From NCBI RefSeq assembly GCF_010119225.1, contig NZ_WNKF01000022.1, forward strand, positions 1-64,000: 64,000 nucleotides of DNA. The letters are read 5' to 3'. Positions 34,996 to 43,294 of the stretch are shown in pieces. This stretch comes from Cyclobacterium roseum (GTDB lineage: Bacteria; Bacteroidota; Bacteroidia; Cytophagales; Cyclobacteriaceae). Below the pieces are notes generated by a model, which worked only from the letters and a program-made list of their open reading frames with translations, made no database searches and was not told the DNA's origin. Position 1 is the stretch's first letter, and each line of letters begins with the position of its first letter. Both the position numbers and the translations under genes were made by a program.

Positions 34996-35243
34996 GGGGG
35001 CGTTAAAATTTTATCGATTATAATAATAAGAATAACTTTGCAGACAATAGGCTAAAGAGTTAACCAAAATTACATAAATTCCGATCAGCTACCTACTTAA
35101 AAGTGATGAGCAGAATTTATTTTATTCAATAAACAATAGTTAAGTAAGTTCGGTTTCAGCCACTTTTGCTTTGACCTACTTGAGAAGAGGAAAAGCCGAT
35201 AAAAGTTAACCTGGCAGATCCCGGGCATTCAATCGTTATAACA

Positions 35244-35654
35244 ATGAAATTTCCATCTATATTCCGGACCAACCAACCCAGAAGATTCCAAATAAATCCC
35301 AGGCATTACGATCCCGTAAGAGAAGAGATTGATCAACGAACGCAAAATATCAAAAGGGAACTGGAAGCCAGGGGAGTCCTTGAATCCGAAGAGAAATTAA
35401 AGGCAGATAGTGGCTATTCCCACGGATCCAGTATCAGGGGCGCATTCACCAGCGGGAGCCCAATCAAAAAACAGCCATCGTCGGTGATGCAAAGTACCGG
35501 TATGATGCGCATGATTATTTTTGTGTTGCTGGTGGGTGGCTTTGTGGGATACCTGTACTTGGGGCCTGATTTTTTCTATTACGTGTTATACCTGGGAGCC
35601 TCAGTGGCCTTACTCATTGGCTTGTTCAAATTAAAACCCAAAAAAAATAAATGA
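35244..35654 (+). CDS. Small membrane protein upstream of mutL
   Basis: The 136-residue protein has a basic N-terminal half (RTNQPRRFQINPRHYDPVREEIDQR) and two hydrophobic helices at about 88-106 and 110-127 (MIIFVLLVGGFVGYLYLG, YVLYLGASVALLIGLF). It overlaps the mutL start by 4 bp, so it is co-translated with it. Proteins of this layout are conserved next to mutL in Cytophagales as far as I recall. The function is unknown. Confidence 0.75.
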   Translation: MKFPSIFRTNQPRRFQINPRHYDPVREEIDQRTQNIKRELEARGVLESEEKLKADSGYSHGSSIRGAFTSGSPIKKQPSSVMQSTGMMRMIIFVLLVGGFVGYLYLGPDFFYYVLYLGASVALLIGLFKLKPKKNK

Positions 35655-37498
35655 ATGACCTGATTCAGCTGTTGCCCGATGCGATTGCCAACCAAATTGC
35701 CGCAGGAGAGGTGGTGCAACGACCGGCTTCAGCCTTGAAAGAGTTGTTGGAAAATGCCATTGATGCGAAGGCAAGGAACATTTCCGTGGTGGTCAAGGAT
35801 GGAGGCAAATCACTGATTCAAGTAGTCGATGACGGAATTGGGATGTCTATCACCGACGCGCGCATGTGTTTTGAACGGCATGCCACTTCAAAAATCCGGA
35901 AATCAGACGATCTGTTTGCCATCCGGACCCATGGGTTCCGGGGAGAGGCCATGGCATCTATCGCTGCGGTGGCACAAGTAGAGATGAAGACCAAACGGGC
36001 AGAGGATGAATTGGGAACCTGCATCGTCATTGAAGGTTCGATGGTGAAAAAACAGGAGCCGGTCGTGTTTCGGGACGGTTCTTCCATTTCCGTCAAGAAT
36101 TTGTTTTTTAACGTGCCCGCCAGAAGAAATTTCTTAAAATCTCATGCAGTTGAAACCCGGCATTTGGTGGAGGAATTTCAGCGCGTGGCACTGGCCTATC
36201 CGGAAGTAGCCTTTTCGTTCTTTCAAAATGACCTGGAACTCTTTAACTTAAGCGAAGGAAAGCTCAGCAAGCGAATTCTTGGGGTATTTGGAAAGCAATA
36301 CCGGAATCAACTCATTGCCTGCCAGGAAGAATCACCTCATATTTCCATCAAAGGGTATATCGGGAAACCGGAACAGGCCAAAAAGACCCGGGGAGAACAA
36401 TACTTTTTTGTCAACAATCGCTTTATTAAAAGCAATTACCTGGCCCATGCGGTGCAAAACGCATTTGAGGCCCTGATCAGCTCCGATCAACACCCGTTTT
36501 ACGTGTTGTTTCTGACAATTGATCCCAAACACATTGACATTAACGTTCATCCGACGAAGACCGAAATTAAGTTTGACGATGAACGGACCATTTACGGAGT
36601 GGTCCGGTCTGCAGTCAAGCAAGCCCTGGGAGCACACCATGTAGTTCCCATGATCGATTTTAGCATGGATGTGAATCTAGCTAACAACTGGAGTACTGAT
36701 GGCGCAAAGCGGCAGGAAATAGGAGCCGAAAACGACTACCGAACTTACCGAGGGCCTGCCCTGCAAAATAAAAGCACCAAAGGTTGGGAGCAGCTATTCC
36801 GGCAGAATCCGGAAGACCGGGCCCTGCAATTTGATCCGGATAGGGGCGATCCTGAGGAGGGGCAATTGGTGACCTTTTCCAGTAAAGCCAATGAAAAGGA
36901 AGGTTCCCAATCGGCCTCCCCGGAGGTATCCATGGGATCTGGGAAGACCTTTCAGGTAGAACAAGCGTACATTATAGCGCAGACTTCCTCCGGATTACTT
37001 ATCTTTGACCAACAGGCAGCTCATCAGCGCATCTTGTACGAGCGCTACTTCCGGCAGTTGGAGCAGTCCGGTGGAGCTTCCCAGCAATGTCTTTTCCCAC
37101 AAACCATTAACTTGAGTCCAGCCGATTTTGCGCTAGTAATGGACTTAAAGGAAGAGCTGAATGATTTAGGGTTTCAGTTGACGGTTTTTGGACAGCACTC
37201 GCTATTGATCAACGGGGTTCCGGCGGATATTTCGATATCCAGTGAAAAAGTGTTGTTTGAAGAATTGCTCGAGCAATTCAAACATTTTAAAAATGAACTT
37301 TCCCTTAGCAGAAAGGAAAATCTGGCAAGGTCGTTGGCGAAGAAAACGGCTATTAAAAAGGGGGATATGTTAAAAACCCAGGAAATGGAAAACCTGGCCG
37401 GACAACTGTTTGCCTGCCAAAATCCAAACTACAGTCCGGAGGGCATAAAGACCTTTGTTAAATTAGATGTAAACAAGATAGAGCAATTTTTCTATTGA
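35651..37498 (+). CDS. mutL: DNA mismatch repair protein MutL with degenerate endonuclease motifs
   Basis: The 615-residue protein has the GHKL ATPase domain: IAAGEVVQRPASALKEL, ENAIDAKA, DDGIGM and GFRGEAM. The DNA-binding middle domain ends near residue 335, and after a linker the dimerisation domain follows. In the C-terminus the endonuclease motif DQHA-x2-E reads DQQAAHQ (453-459), the ACxxSIK-like site reads AKKTAIKK, and the CPHGRPT site reads SPEGIKT. It is therefore probably without nicking activity, like E. coli MutL. It is in an operon with the preceding small gene and the two rhomboids that follow. Confidence 0.95.
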   Translation: MNDLIQLLPDAIANQIAAGEVVQRPASALKELLENAIDAKARNISVVVKDGGKSLIQVVDDGIGMSITDARMCFERHATSKIRKSDDLFAIRTHGFRGEAMASIAAVAQVEMKTKRAEDELGTCIVIEGSMVKKQEPVVFRDGSSISVKNLFFNVPARRNFLKSHAVETRHLVEEFQRVALAYPEVAFSFFQNDLELFNLSEGKLSKRILGVFGKQYRNQLIACQEESPHISIKGYIGKPEQAKKTRGEQYFFVNNRFIKSNYLAHAVQNAFEALISSDQHPFYVLFLTIDPKHIDINVHPTKTEIKFDDERTIYGVVRSAVKQALGAHHVVPMIDFSMDVNLANNWSTDGAKRQEIGAENDYRTYRGPALQNKSTKGWEQLFRQNPEDRALQFDPDRGDPEEGQLVTFSSKANEKEGSQSASPEVSMGSGKTFQVEQAYIIAQTSSGLLIFDQQAAHQRILYERYFRQLEQSGGASQQCLFPQTINLSPADFALVMDLKEELNDLGFQLTVFGQHSLLINGVPADISISSEKVLFEELLEQFKHFKNELSLSRKENLARSLAKKTAIKKGDMLKTQEMENLAGQLFACQNPNYSPEGIKTFVKLDVNKIEQFFY

Positions 37499-37517
37499 TA
37501 AAGTAAAACGGAATCCT

Positions 37518-38309
37518 ATGTTCAGATCCCTTACCCCCATTGTGAAAAATTTACTGTTAATCACCGTGGGGATGCATGTAATTGCTTCTTTTTTTATCCC
37601 TCAGTTAAAAAACCTTTTTGCGCTCTATTATGTGGAAAGTAGGTTTTTTATGCCTTTTCAGTTTGTGACCTACATGTTTATGCATGCCGACTTCTGGCAC
37701 CTGCTTGGCAATATGTTCGGGCTCTTTATTTTTGGCCCGCTGCTGGAGCAGTTTCTGGGGCCGAAAAAGATACTGATCCTTTGGATGGTGTGTGGCATTG
37801 GTTCCGGGGTATTGTATTCCGGATACAACGCATATAAAATGGGAAACCTGAACGACCGGATAGAAGCCTTTACCAACGATCCGGATCCAGAAACATTCAA
37901 TCGCTTTGTTTCAGATAACCGGCATCTGTTCAATCCGGCCATTTATGACTTTATTGACAAATACAGCCGAGATCCGGAAAATACTGAACTGGTTTCCGCG
38001 GCCAAGCGAACCATGCTGGATATCCGGGACAGGCAGGTGAATATTCCCATGGTGGGAGCTTCGGGAGCCTTGTTCGGAATTCTTATTGCCTTCGGCATGC
38101 TTTTTCCCAATACCCAGCTGTTCCTGCTGTTCCCACCCATGCCCGTCAAAGCAAAATACCTTGTTTTGTTCTATGGACTATACACGGTTTATAATATATT
38201 TGTATCGAATCCGATGGATAACGTGGCGCATTTTGCGCACCTATCGGGCTTGGTCATTGGTGCGGTACTGGTCACCTATTGGAAGAAGGACAGGAGAAAT
38301 TTCTATTAA
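37518..38309 (+). CDS. Rhomboid intramembrane serine protease with loop insertion
   Basis: The 263-residue protein has six predicted membrane helices. The catalytic dyad is S182 in VGASGALFG and H241 in AHFAHLSGL. HADFWHLLGNMFGLFIFG (56-73) is the conserved helix-2 HxxxN region. Between the third helix and the serine helix there is a charged insert of about 70 residues (105-176) that is not part of the core fold. It lies 19 bp after mutL and 6 bp before a second rhomboid, so these form one operon. Substrates are unknown. Confidence 0.92.
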   Translation: MFRSLTPIVKNLLLITVGMHVIASFFIPQLKNLFALYYVESRFFMPFQFVTYMFMHADFWHLLGNMFGLFIFGPLLEQFLGPKKILILWMVCGIGSGVLYSGYNAYKMGNLNDRIEAFTNDPDPETFNRFVSDNRHLFNPAIYDFIDKYSRDPENTELVSAAKRTMLDIRDRQVNIPMVGASGALFGILIAFGMLFPNTQLFLLFPPMPVKAKYLVLFYGLYTVYNIFVSNPMDNVAHFAHLSGLVIGAVLVTYWKKDRRNFY

Positions 38310-38315
38310 TACATC

Positions 38316-39242
38316 ATGTACGGAGGATTTTGGTATCATATAAGGCATGCCTTTGACCATAAAGACAATGGTCTGTATAAAATTATAGCCATAAACTTGC
38401 TCGCTTTTCTGGTCTTGATGGTCATGAGGGTATTTCTTACCATCGGAGGGGCTGAGGACCTGTACCGCTCGATTGTTTCTTACTTCATGATGCCAGCTTC
38501 CTTACCCCGGCTGCTGACCCAACCCTGGACCTTGCTCAGCTACATGTTTTTGCATGAGGGCTTCTTCCATATTATTTTTAACCTGCTCTTTCTATACTGG
38601 TTTGGATTGTTGGTACAGGAATACCTGGGAAATCGAAAATTGGTCAATCTTTACATACTCGGAGGTATCGCAGGTGGTCTGTTATACGTGGTACTCTACA
38701 ATATTGCCCCGTATTTTAGTGATAAGGTCGACGGTTCGCTGATGCTGGGTGCCAGTGCAGGAGTATATGCCATCGTCGTGGCTGCTGCTACGCTTAGGCC
38801 CGATACCCAGTTCCAACTCATCCTGATCGGACCGGTAAAAATTAAATACATCGCGATTTTCTATGTGTTAATAGCTTTTGCTAATTCCGCAGGCTCCAAT
38901 GCAGGCGGCGAACTGGCCCATTTGGGTGGCGCAGCACTGGGTTACTTCTATATTTTACAACTCCAGAAAGGGATCGATTTGGGGAAGCCTGTTCAAAGCG
39001 TAGGGTTGTTTTTTGAAAACCTCTTTTCCCAGAAACCTAAGGTTAAAGTAACCTACCGAAGGGGGCCGGAATCCGCCAAAAAGAAAAGCAGTAGCAGCAC
39101 CACCGTTTCAAATACAGGAGGAGGGAAAAGTACACAGGAAGAAATCGATCGTATCCTCGATAAAATAGCGGAAAAGGGATACGATAACCTGAGTAAAGAG
39201 GAAAAACGTAAGTTATTTGATTTTAGCAATAAGGATGTCTAA
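38316..39242 (+). CDS. Rhomboid protease with C-terminal cytoplasmic extension
   Basis: The 308-residue protein is a six-helix rhomboid with S147 in LGASAGVYA and H202 in LAHLGGAALG; the helix-2 motif is HEGFFHIIFNLLFLYWFG. A soluble tail of about 80 residues follows, first basic with Ser/Thr-rich linkers (KKKSSSSTTVSN) and then a helical hairpin (EEIDRILDKIAEKGYDNLSKEEKRKLFDFS) typical of the family's C-terminal domain in Bacteroidota. It is translated 6 bp after the first rhomboid. Confidence 0.92.
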   Translation: MYGGFWYHIRHAFDHKDNGLYKIIAINLLAFLVLMVMRVFLTIGGAEDLYRSIVSYFMMPASLPRLLTQPWTLLSYMFLHEGFFHIIFNLLFLYWFGLLVQEYLGNRKLVNLYILGGIAGGLLYVVLYNIAPYFSDKVDGSLMLGASAGVYAIVVAAATLRPDTQFQLILIGPVKIKYIAIFYVLIAFANSAGSNAGGELAHLGGAALGYFYILQLQKGIDLGKPVQSVGLFFENLFSQKPKVKVTYRRGPESAKKKSSSSTTVSNTGGGKSTQEEIDRILDKIAEKGYDNLSKEEKRKLFDFSNKDV

Positions 39243-39316
39243 ACGTTAGCTCAATTACCATTCGGATACTGCCACGCTCCGACTATCTTTGAAATTCATG
39301 ACTAAATTTCGGATAA

Positions 39317-39568
39317 ATGTTTGAAGGTCCTAATTATCCCCAACCTTTGGATGAATCGCTTTTCGGCGAATGGCTTGAAAATGGAAGGTCAACAATAATA
39401 CCTCATTCTTATTTGTTGATCATTTGGGATGAACTGGACACTGCTTACCTTCCAGTTTATACCAATGACAGGGATGAACTCCAACAATTTCCCCGCCTTG
39501 GCCAGGCACCCGACCACCAGCTTCTGGTAGCGGCTTATGACCTGTATTCTGAGACGAGGGTGGTGTAA
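39317..39568 (+). CDS. Small conserved-looking protein of unknown function
   Basis: The 83-residue acidic protein (MFEGPNYPQPLDESLFGEWLENGR start) has a regular codon pattern and a mixed alpha/beta character, with no signal or membrane segment. It starts 75 bp after the rhomboid gene and could be the end of that operon. I do not recognise the family. Confidence 0.6.
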   Translation: MFEGPNYPQPLDESLFGEWLENGRSTIIPHSYLLIIWDELDTAYLPVYTNDRDELQQFPRLGQAPDHQLLVAAYDLYSETRVV

Positions 39569-39769
39569 TTTTCTAAGAAATTAAAATCCTTCTTCGATGC
39601 GTTTTTAATTAGCCAAGTCAATTGTTTTTTTTATAAAACATTTTGCCCCCTTTTAGTAGAGGAAATAGCGGTGGAGCAACCGCATATTATTTTTCCGTTA
39701 AAGTCTATTATGAACCAAATTTGGAGCCAGTTCCTGGAAGAAGCCATTGGACTTCAGTATCAAAGAAGT

Positions 39770-40396
39770 CTATTTAGGATTTTTATCGTAACCTAAGATT
39801 TTTTTGTACAGTTCCAATCCACTGTCGGTCAGAAAGGGCAATACCATGGAAAAGACCAGCTTGCTATAATACTGGTAGTGGAAGGTTTCCTGACCGAAAA
39901 TTATTTGATTATGGCTGGGCCAATAATCGGAAAGCATGGTCATTTGATTGGCCAGGTTTTCATAACTTCCGGTAAAATTTTCTTTTTCAAAAATATGCTC
40001 TTCGTTCAATTTTTGAAAGAGTTGAATCAGTTGCGCTTTTCGGAGTGAAATCAATTCAAAATAACGGTCTTTTACCCTTTCATGCCGCTGAATGATGCTT
40101 CCCAGGTCTGCGAATAAAAAATGGTATTTCACCTGTATCCGGTAAGAGCTGATAATGCTGGAATATAAGATCTCAAGGGAAGGGCTAGAAAGGTCAATTT
40201 CAGCCGATGCCGCATCCGATTCGTTACACAAACGATAAAAAATGCGTACGATCAAATCATCAAAGTCCCGTATGTCCCGGTAGAAATCTGAGGGCCTGAC
40301 CTGGAGACTTTCCAAAATCCGGTCTATATCCGTGTCATGGTATCCACGGTCATTTAATACGAGGAGGGATTTCTCTATAATGGTTTGAAGAGTCAT
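39770..40396 (-). CDS. TetR/AcrR family transcriptional regulator
   Basis: The 208-residue protein has an N-terminal HTH of the TetR type (about residues 5-50, with IIEKSLLVLNDRGYHDTDIDRI and a DFYRDIRDFDDLIVRIFY recognition end) and a helical ligand/dimer domain. The HTH is degenerate relative to textbook TetR (no clear GxxxTTxxxIA), as often in Bacteroidota. Targets are unknown. rlmN follows upstream on the same strand (80-bp gap). Confidence 0.75.
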   Translation of the reverse strand: MTLQTIIEKSLLVLNDRGYHDTDIDRILESLQVRPSDFYRDIRDFDDLIVRIFYRLCNESDAASAEIDLSSPSLEILYSSIISSYRIQVKYHFLFADLGSIIQRHERVKDRYFELISLRKAQLIQLFQKLNEEHIFEKENFTGSYENLANQMTMLSDYWPSHNQIIFGQETFHYQYYSKLVFSMVLPFLTDSGLELYKKILGYDKNPK

Positions 40397-40476
40397 TTCT
40401 GTACTTTAATACGTATTTCAAAGTTAAAAAAAAGGAATTCATATCCATAACATCTGCCAGAAAAGTAAGTAGCTAA

Positions 40477-41526
40477 TTACCAATCAATTTTGTTGGCCAA
40501 TTGCCCGCAGGCCGCATCAATATCTTGTCCCCGGGATTTTCGTACCTTGGCCACGATCCCGGAATCTTCCAGAATCCGCAGGTAAAGAGAAACTTTTTCT
40601 GGAGACGCTTGCCGATATTCCCCTTCGTCGATTGGATTGTATTGAATGATATTCACTTTTGAGGGGATGTGCTTGCAAAATTTGGCAAGGGCCCTGGCGT
40701 GGCGTTCGTCATCATTGATGCCGTCCCAAATGACGTATTCATAGGTAACCTTTCGTTTGGTGATGGAATACCAGTATTTCAATGCGTCTGCTAGCTCTTC
40801 TACGGTATTGGTCTGGTTGATAGGCATCAGCCGGGTTCGGGTTTCATTAATAGCCGAGTGCAGGGAAAGGGCCAGATTAAATCGCACACCGTCGTCGGCT
40901 AGTTTTCGGATCATTTTCGCAATCCCCACCGTAGACAAGGTAATGCGTCTTGGCGAAATCCCCAGGCCCGTAGGCGAACAGATTCGCTCGATTGCTGCCA
41001 GCACATTCTGGTAGTTGAGCAAGGGCTCTCCCATCCCCATAAAGACAATATTGGTCAAAGGCCGGTCAAAATAGAGACGCGCTTCTTCCTGAATGGCGAC
41101 CACCTGATCGTATATTTCATCCGGATTCAGGTTACGCATTCGTTTTAGCCTGGCGGTCGCACAAAAATTACAATCCAGGCTGCACCCTACCTGCGAGGAC
41201 ACACAGGCAGTGATTCTTTTTGAGGTTGGTATCAGGACCGATTCCACGATTTGATCATCAAATAATTTGACTGCGTTTTTGATCGTCCCGTCATTGCTCC
41301 GTTGGAATTGGTCGACTAGTATGTGGTTGATGTCAAAGTTTTCTTTTAAATGCTCCCTGGTGGCCTTTGATAAGTTAGTCATGTCATCAAAGTTTTTGAG
41401 AGATTTGCTCCATAGCCATTCGTAGACCTGCCTGGCCCGGAACCGTTTTTCTCCCACCGACTCAAAATACTGCTCTAACTCCTGAAGGCTTAATTTACGA
41501 ATATCTTGTTTGTTGACTTGTTGCAT
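40477..41526 (-). CDS. rlmN: Dual-specificity 23S rRNA/tRNA adenine-C2 methyltransferase
   Basis: I set the start at MQQVNKQDIR (41526), 13 codons inside the longest frame, because the family begins close to KLSLQELEQYF. The 349-residue radical SAM enzyme methylates A2503 of 23S rRNA and A37 of some tRNAs. The cluster cysteines are C115, C119 and C122 (CSLDCNFCATA). The typical GMGEPLLNYQNV, LALSLHS and a C-terminal catalytic Cys in DIDAACGQLA are present. Confidence 0.95.
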   Translation of the reverse strand: MQQVNKQDIRKLSLQELEQYFESVGEKRFRARQVYEWLWSKSLKNFDDMTNLSKATREHLKENFDINHILVDQFQRSNDGTIKNAVKLFDDQIVESVLIPTSKRITACVSSQVGCSLDCNFCATARLKRMRNLNPDEIYDQVVAIQEEARLYFDRPLTNIVFMGMGEPLLNYQNVLAAIERICSPTGLGISPRRITLSTVGIAKMIRKLADDGVRFNLALSLHSAINETRTRLMPINQTNTVEELADALKYWYSITKRKVTYEYVIWDGINDDERHARALAKFCKHIPSKVNIIQYNPIDEGEYRQASPEKVSLYLRILEDSGIVAKVRKSRGQDIDAACGQLANKIDW

Positions 41527-41615
41527 GGTTTCTTTTCTTTCAGGACTTTCAAAAACATAAAACACTTACAGATTGGTTCAGATTCCAACCCCTTCCACCT
41601 GAAAATGGACCTCTG

Positions 41616-43052
41616 TCATGGCCTGGGTTCGGGAAACCTGGCATTTGATTCCCTTAATTTTCGCATCAGGCTTTGCTGCAGTACTTCTGTTTTATCGGGA
41701 TACACCTTGGCCAGATTTTCCATTTCACCCGGGTCTTTTTCCAGGTTGTAGAGTTCGCTGATTCCGGTTTCATAAAAGTGAATTAATTTCCACTGGCCTT
41801 CCCGTAGGGCGGAGCCAGGTTTCCAGGCACTTCCATGGTAATGCGGATAATGCCAAACCAATGATTCACGCTCAATGGTATCGTCGTTGCGGATCAGTCC
41901 TGACAAGTCTTTGCCATCGTTGGCTTGATGCGGGATTTGGGCCAGGCTAAGCAGGGTAGGAAATAGATCCATGCTGACCACAGGAGTTTCGGATACTCTC
42001 CCTTTATCCGAAAGCCCGGGACCCTGAACGATCAGGGGCACCCGGATGCCTCCTTCGTAGCACCAGCCTTTGCCAGCGCGTAAGGGTCCATTTGCCGTGG
42101 GGGCTCCTTCGTTAAACAAGGTGGAAAGCCCGCCGTTGTCGCTGGTCAAAACTACCCAAGTATTTTTATCCAGTCCCTCTTCTTCGAGCGCCTGCAGGAC
42201 TCTGCCGACATTTTCATCCATGGAGGCGACCATGGACGCATAGGCTGCGTTGTCCTGGATGAGTTTGGTTTGCCCTGCGCCTTCCTGCCGGTAGGCTTGT
42301 AACCCTGAGGGGGCGGTCAATTTTTCTTTTTTGCGAAGAAAATAGTCGTACTTTTTAGGGGCTGGCTGAATGGGCGTGTGGACGGTGTAAAAGGAAAGGT
42401 AAAGAAAAAAGGGATCCGTTCCTTTTTGCCGCAGGAATTGGATGCTTTCATCGGTAAGCCTTTCCGTCAAGTACTCCCCTTCAGGACCATCTTCTAGCCG
42501 TGGATTTCCATAAGGAGCGTAATAGCCATTGGCCTCTCCCTTCCTCAGTTGTGGTGCTCCCACGCTCCATCCGCCTATATTCTGGTCAAAACCCTGGTGT
42601 TCGGGCCAATACGTATCCTCTTCCCCTAAATGCCATTTGCCGGCGAAAAACGTATGATACCCCGACTCTTTAAATTTTTCGGCAAGGGTGGTCTCTTCCA
42701 ATTCTAACTGATGGCTAATACTCGGCGTGGAAAGCGGCCAATCCTCTTTATTCCGGCTGAAGCCCGGGATCCAGTCGGTGATGTTAAGTCTGTTTGGATG
42801 TATTCCGGTCATCAATGCGGCTCGCGTAGGGCTGCAAACCGGATGCGCCGAATACGCCTGAGAAAAACGTAGGCCATTGGCTGCCATCCGGTCGAGATTT
42901 GGGGTTTCGTAAAACGTTTCCGGGAAATTGGCACCTACATCGGCCCAGCCCAGGTCGTCTACCAGTATGACGACAATATTTGGTTTTTCTACTTCCTTTT
43001 TACCACAGGAAAAGCAGCAAAACAGGAACCAAATAAGTAAACCTTTTTTCAT
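41616..43052 (-). CDS. Type I sulfatase, lipoprotein
   Basis: I chose MKKGLLIWFLFCCFSC (start 43052), which gives a lipobox with Cys16; an alternative MKKG start lies eight codons upstream at 43076. The alkaline-phosphatase-fold sulfatase has metal ligands D32 and D33 (LVDDLGWADVG) and the maturation motif CSPTRAALMTG with C73 to become formylglycine. AGKWHLGE and TSDNGG follow at the usual distances. Such enzymes desulfate polysaccharides such as marine glycans at the surface or in the periplasm. No anaerobic sulfatase maturase gene is in the window. Confidence 0.93.
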   Translation of the reverse strand: MKKGLLIWFLFCCFSCGKKEVEKPNIVVILVDDLGWADVGANFPETFYETPNLDRMAANGLRFSQAYSAHPVCSPTRAALMTGIHPNRLNITDWIPGFSRNKEDWPLSTPSISHQLELEETTLAEKFKESGYHTFFAGKWHLGEEDTYWPEHQGFDQNIGGWSVGAPQLRKGEANGYYAPYGNPRLEDGPEGEYLTERLTDESIQFLRQKGTDPFFLYLSFYTVHTPIQPAPKKYDYFLRKKEKLTAPSGLQAYRQEGAGQTKLIQDNAAYASMVASMDENVGRVLQALEEEGLDKNTWVVLTSDNGGLSTLFNEGAPTANGPLRAGKGWCYEGGIRVPLIVQGPGLSDKGRVSETPVVSMDLFPTLLSLAQIPHQANDGKDLSGLIRNDDTIERESLVWHYPHYHGSAWKPGSALREGQWKLIHFYETGISELYNLEKDPGEMENLAKVYPDKTEVLQQSLMRKLRESNARFPEPRP

Positions 43053-43294
43053 GGAATCTAGCATGCCTTTTTTCATGGGACAAAGATAGAAAAATGGAAG
43101 AATACTGTATTTCGCTTTTGCTGATTTCCCAGCAACTCCGACCCAATATACTGTCAAAAAGTCTGTAAACGTCACTTTTCCTGTTCGAAATCGGACATTT
43201 TTTCAGGGTTTTACAGCAGATCGGGTTTGGTTACATATTTGATCCGTGTTATGAAGAGAAGAAAATAACAGCGAAACAAATAACCCGGACCATT

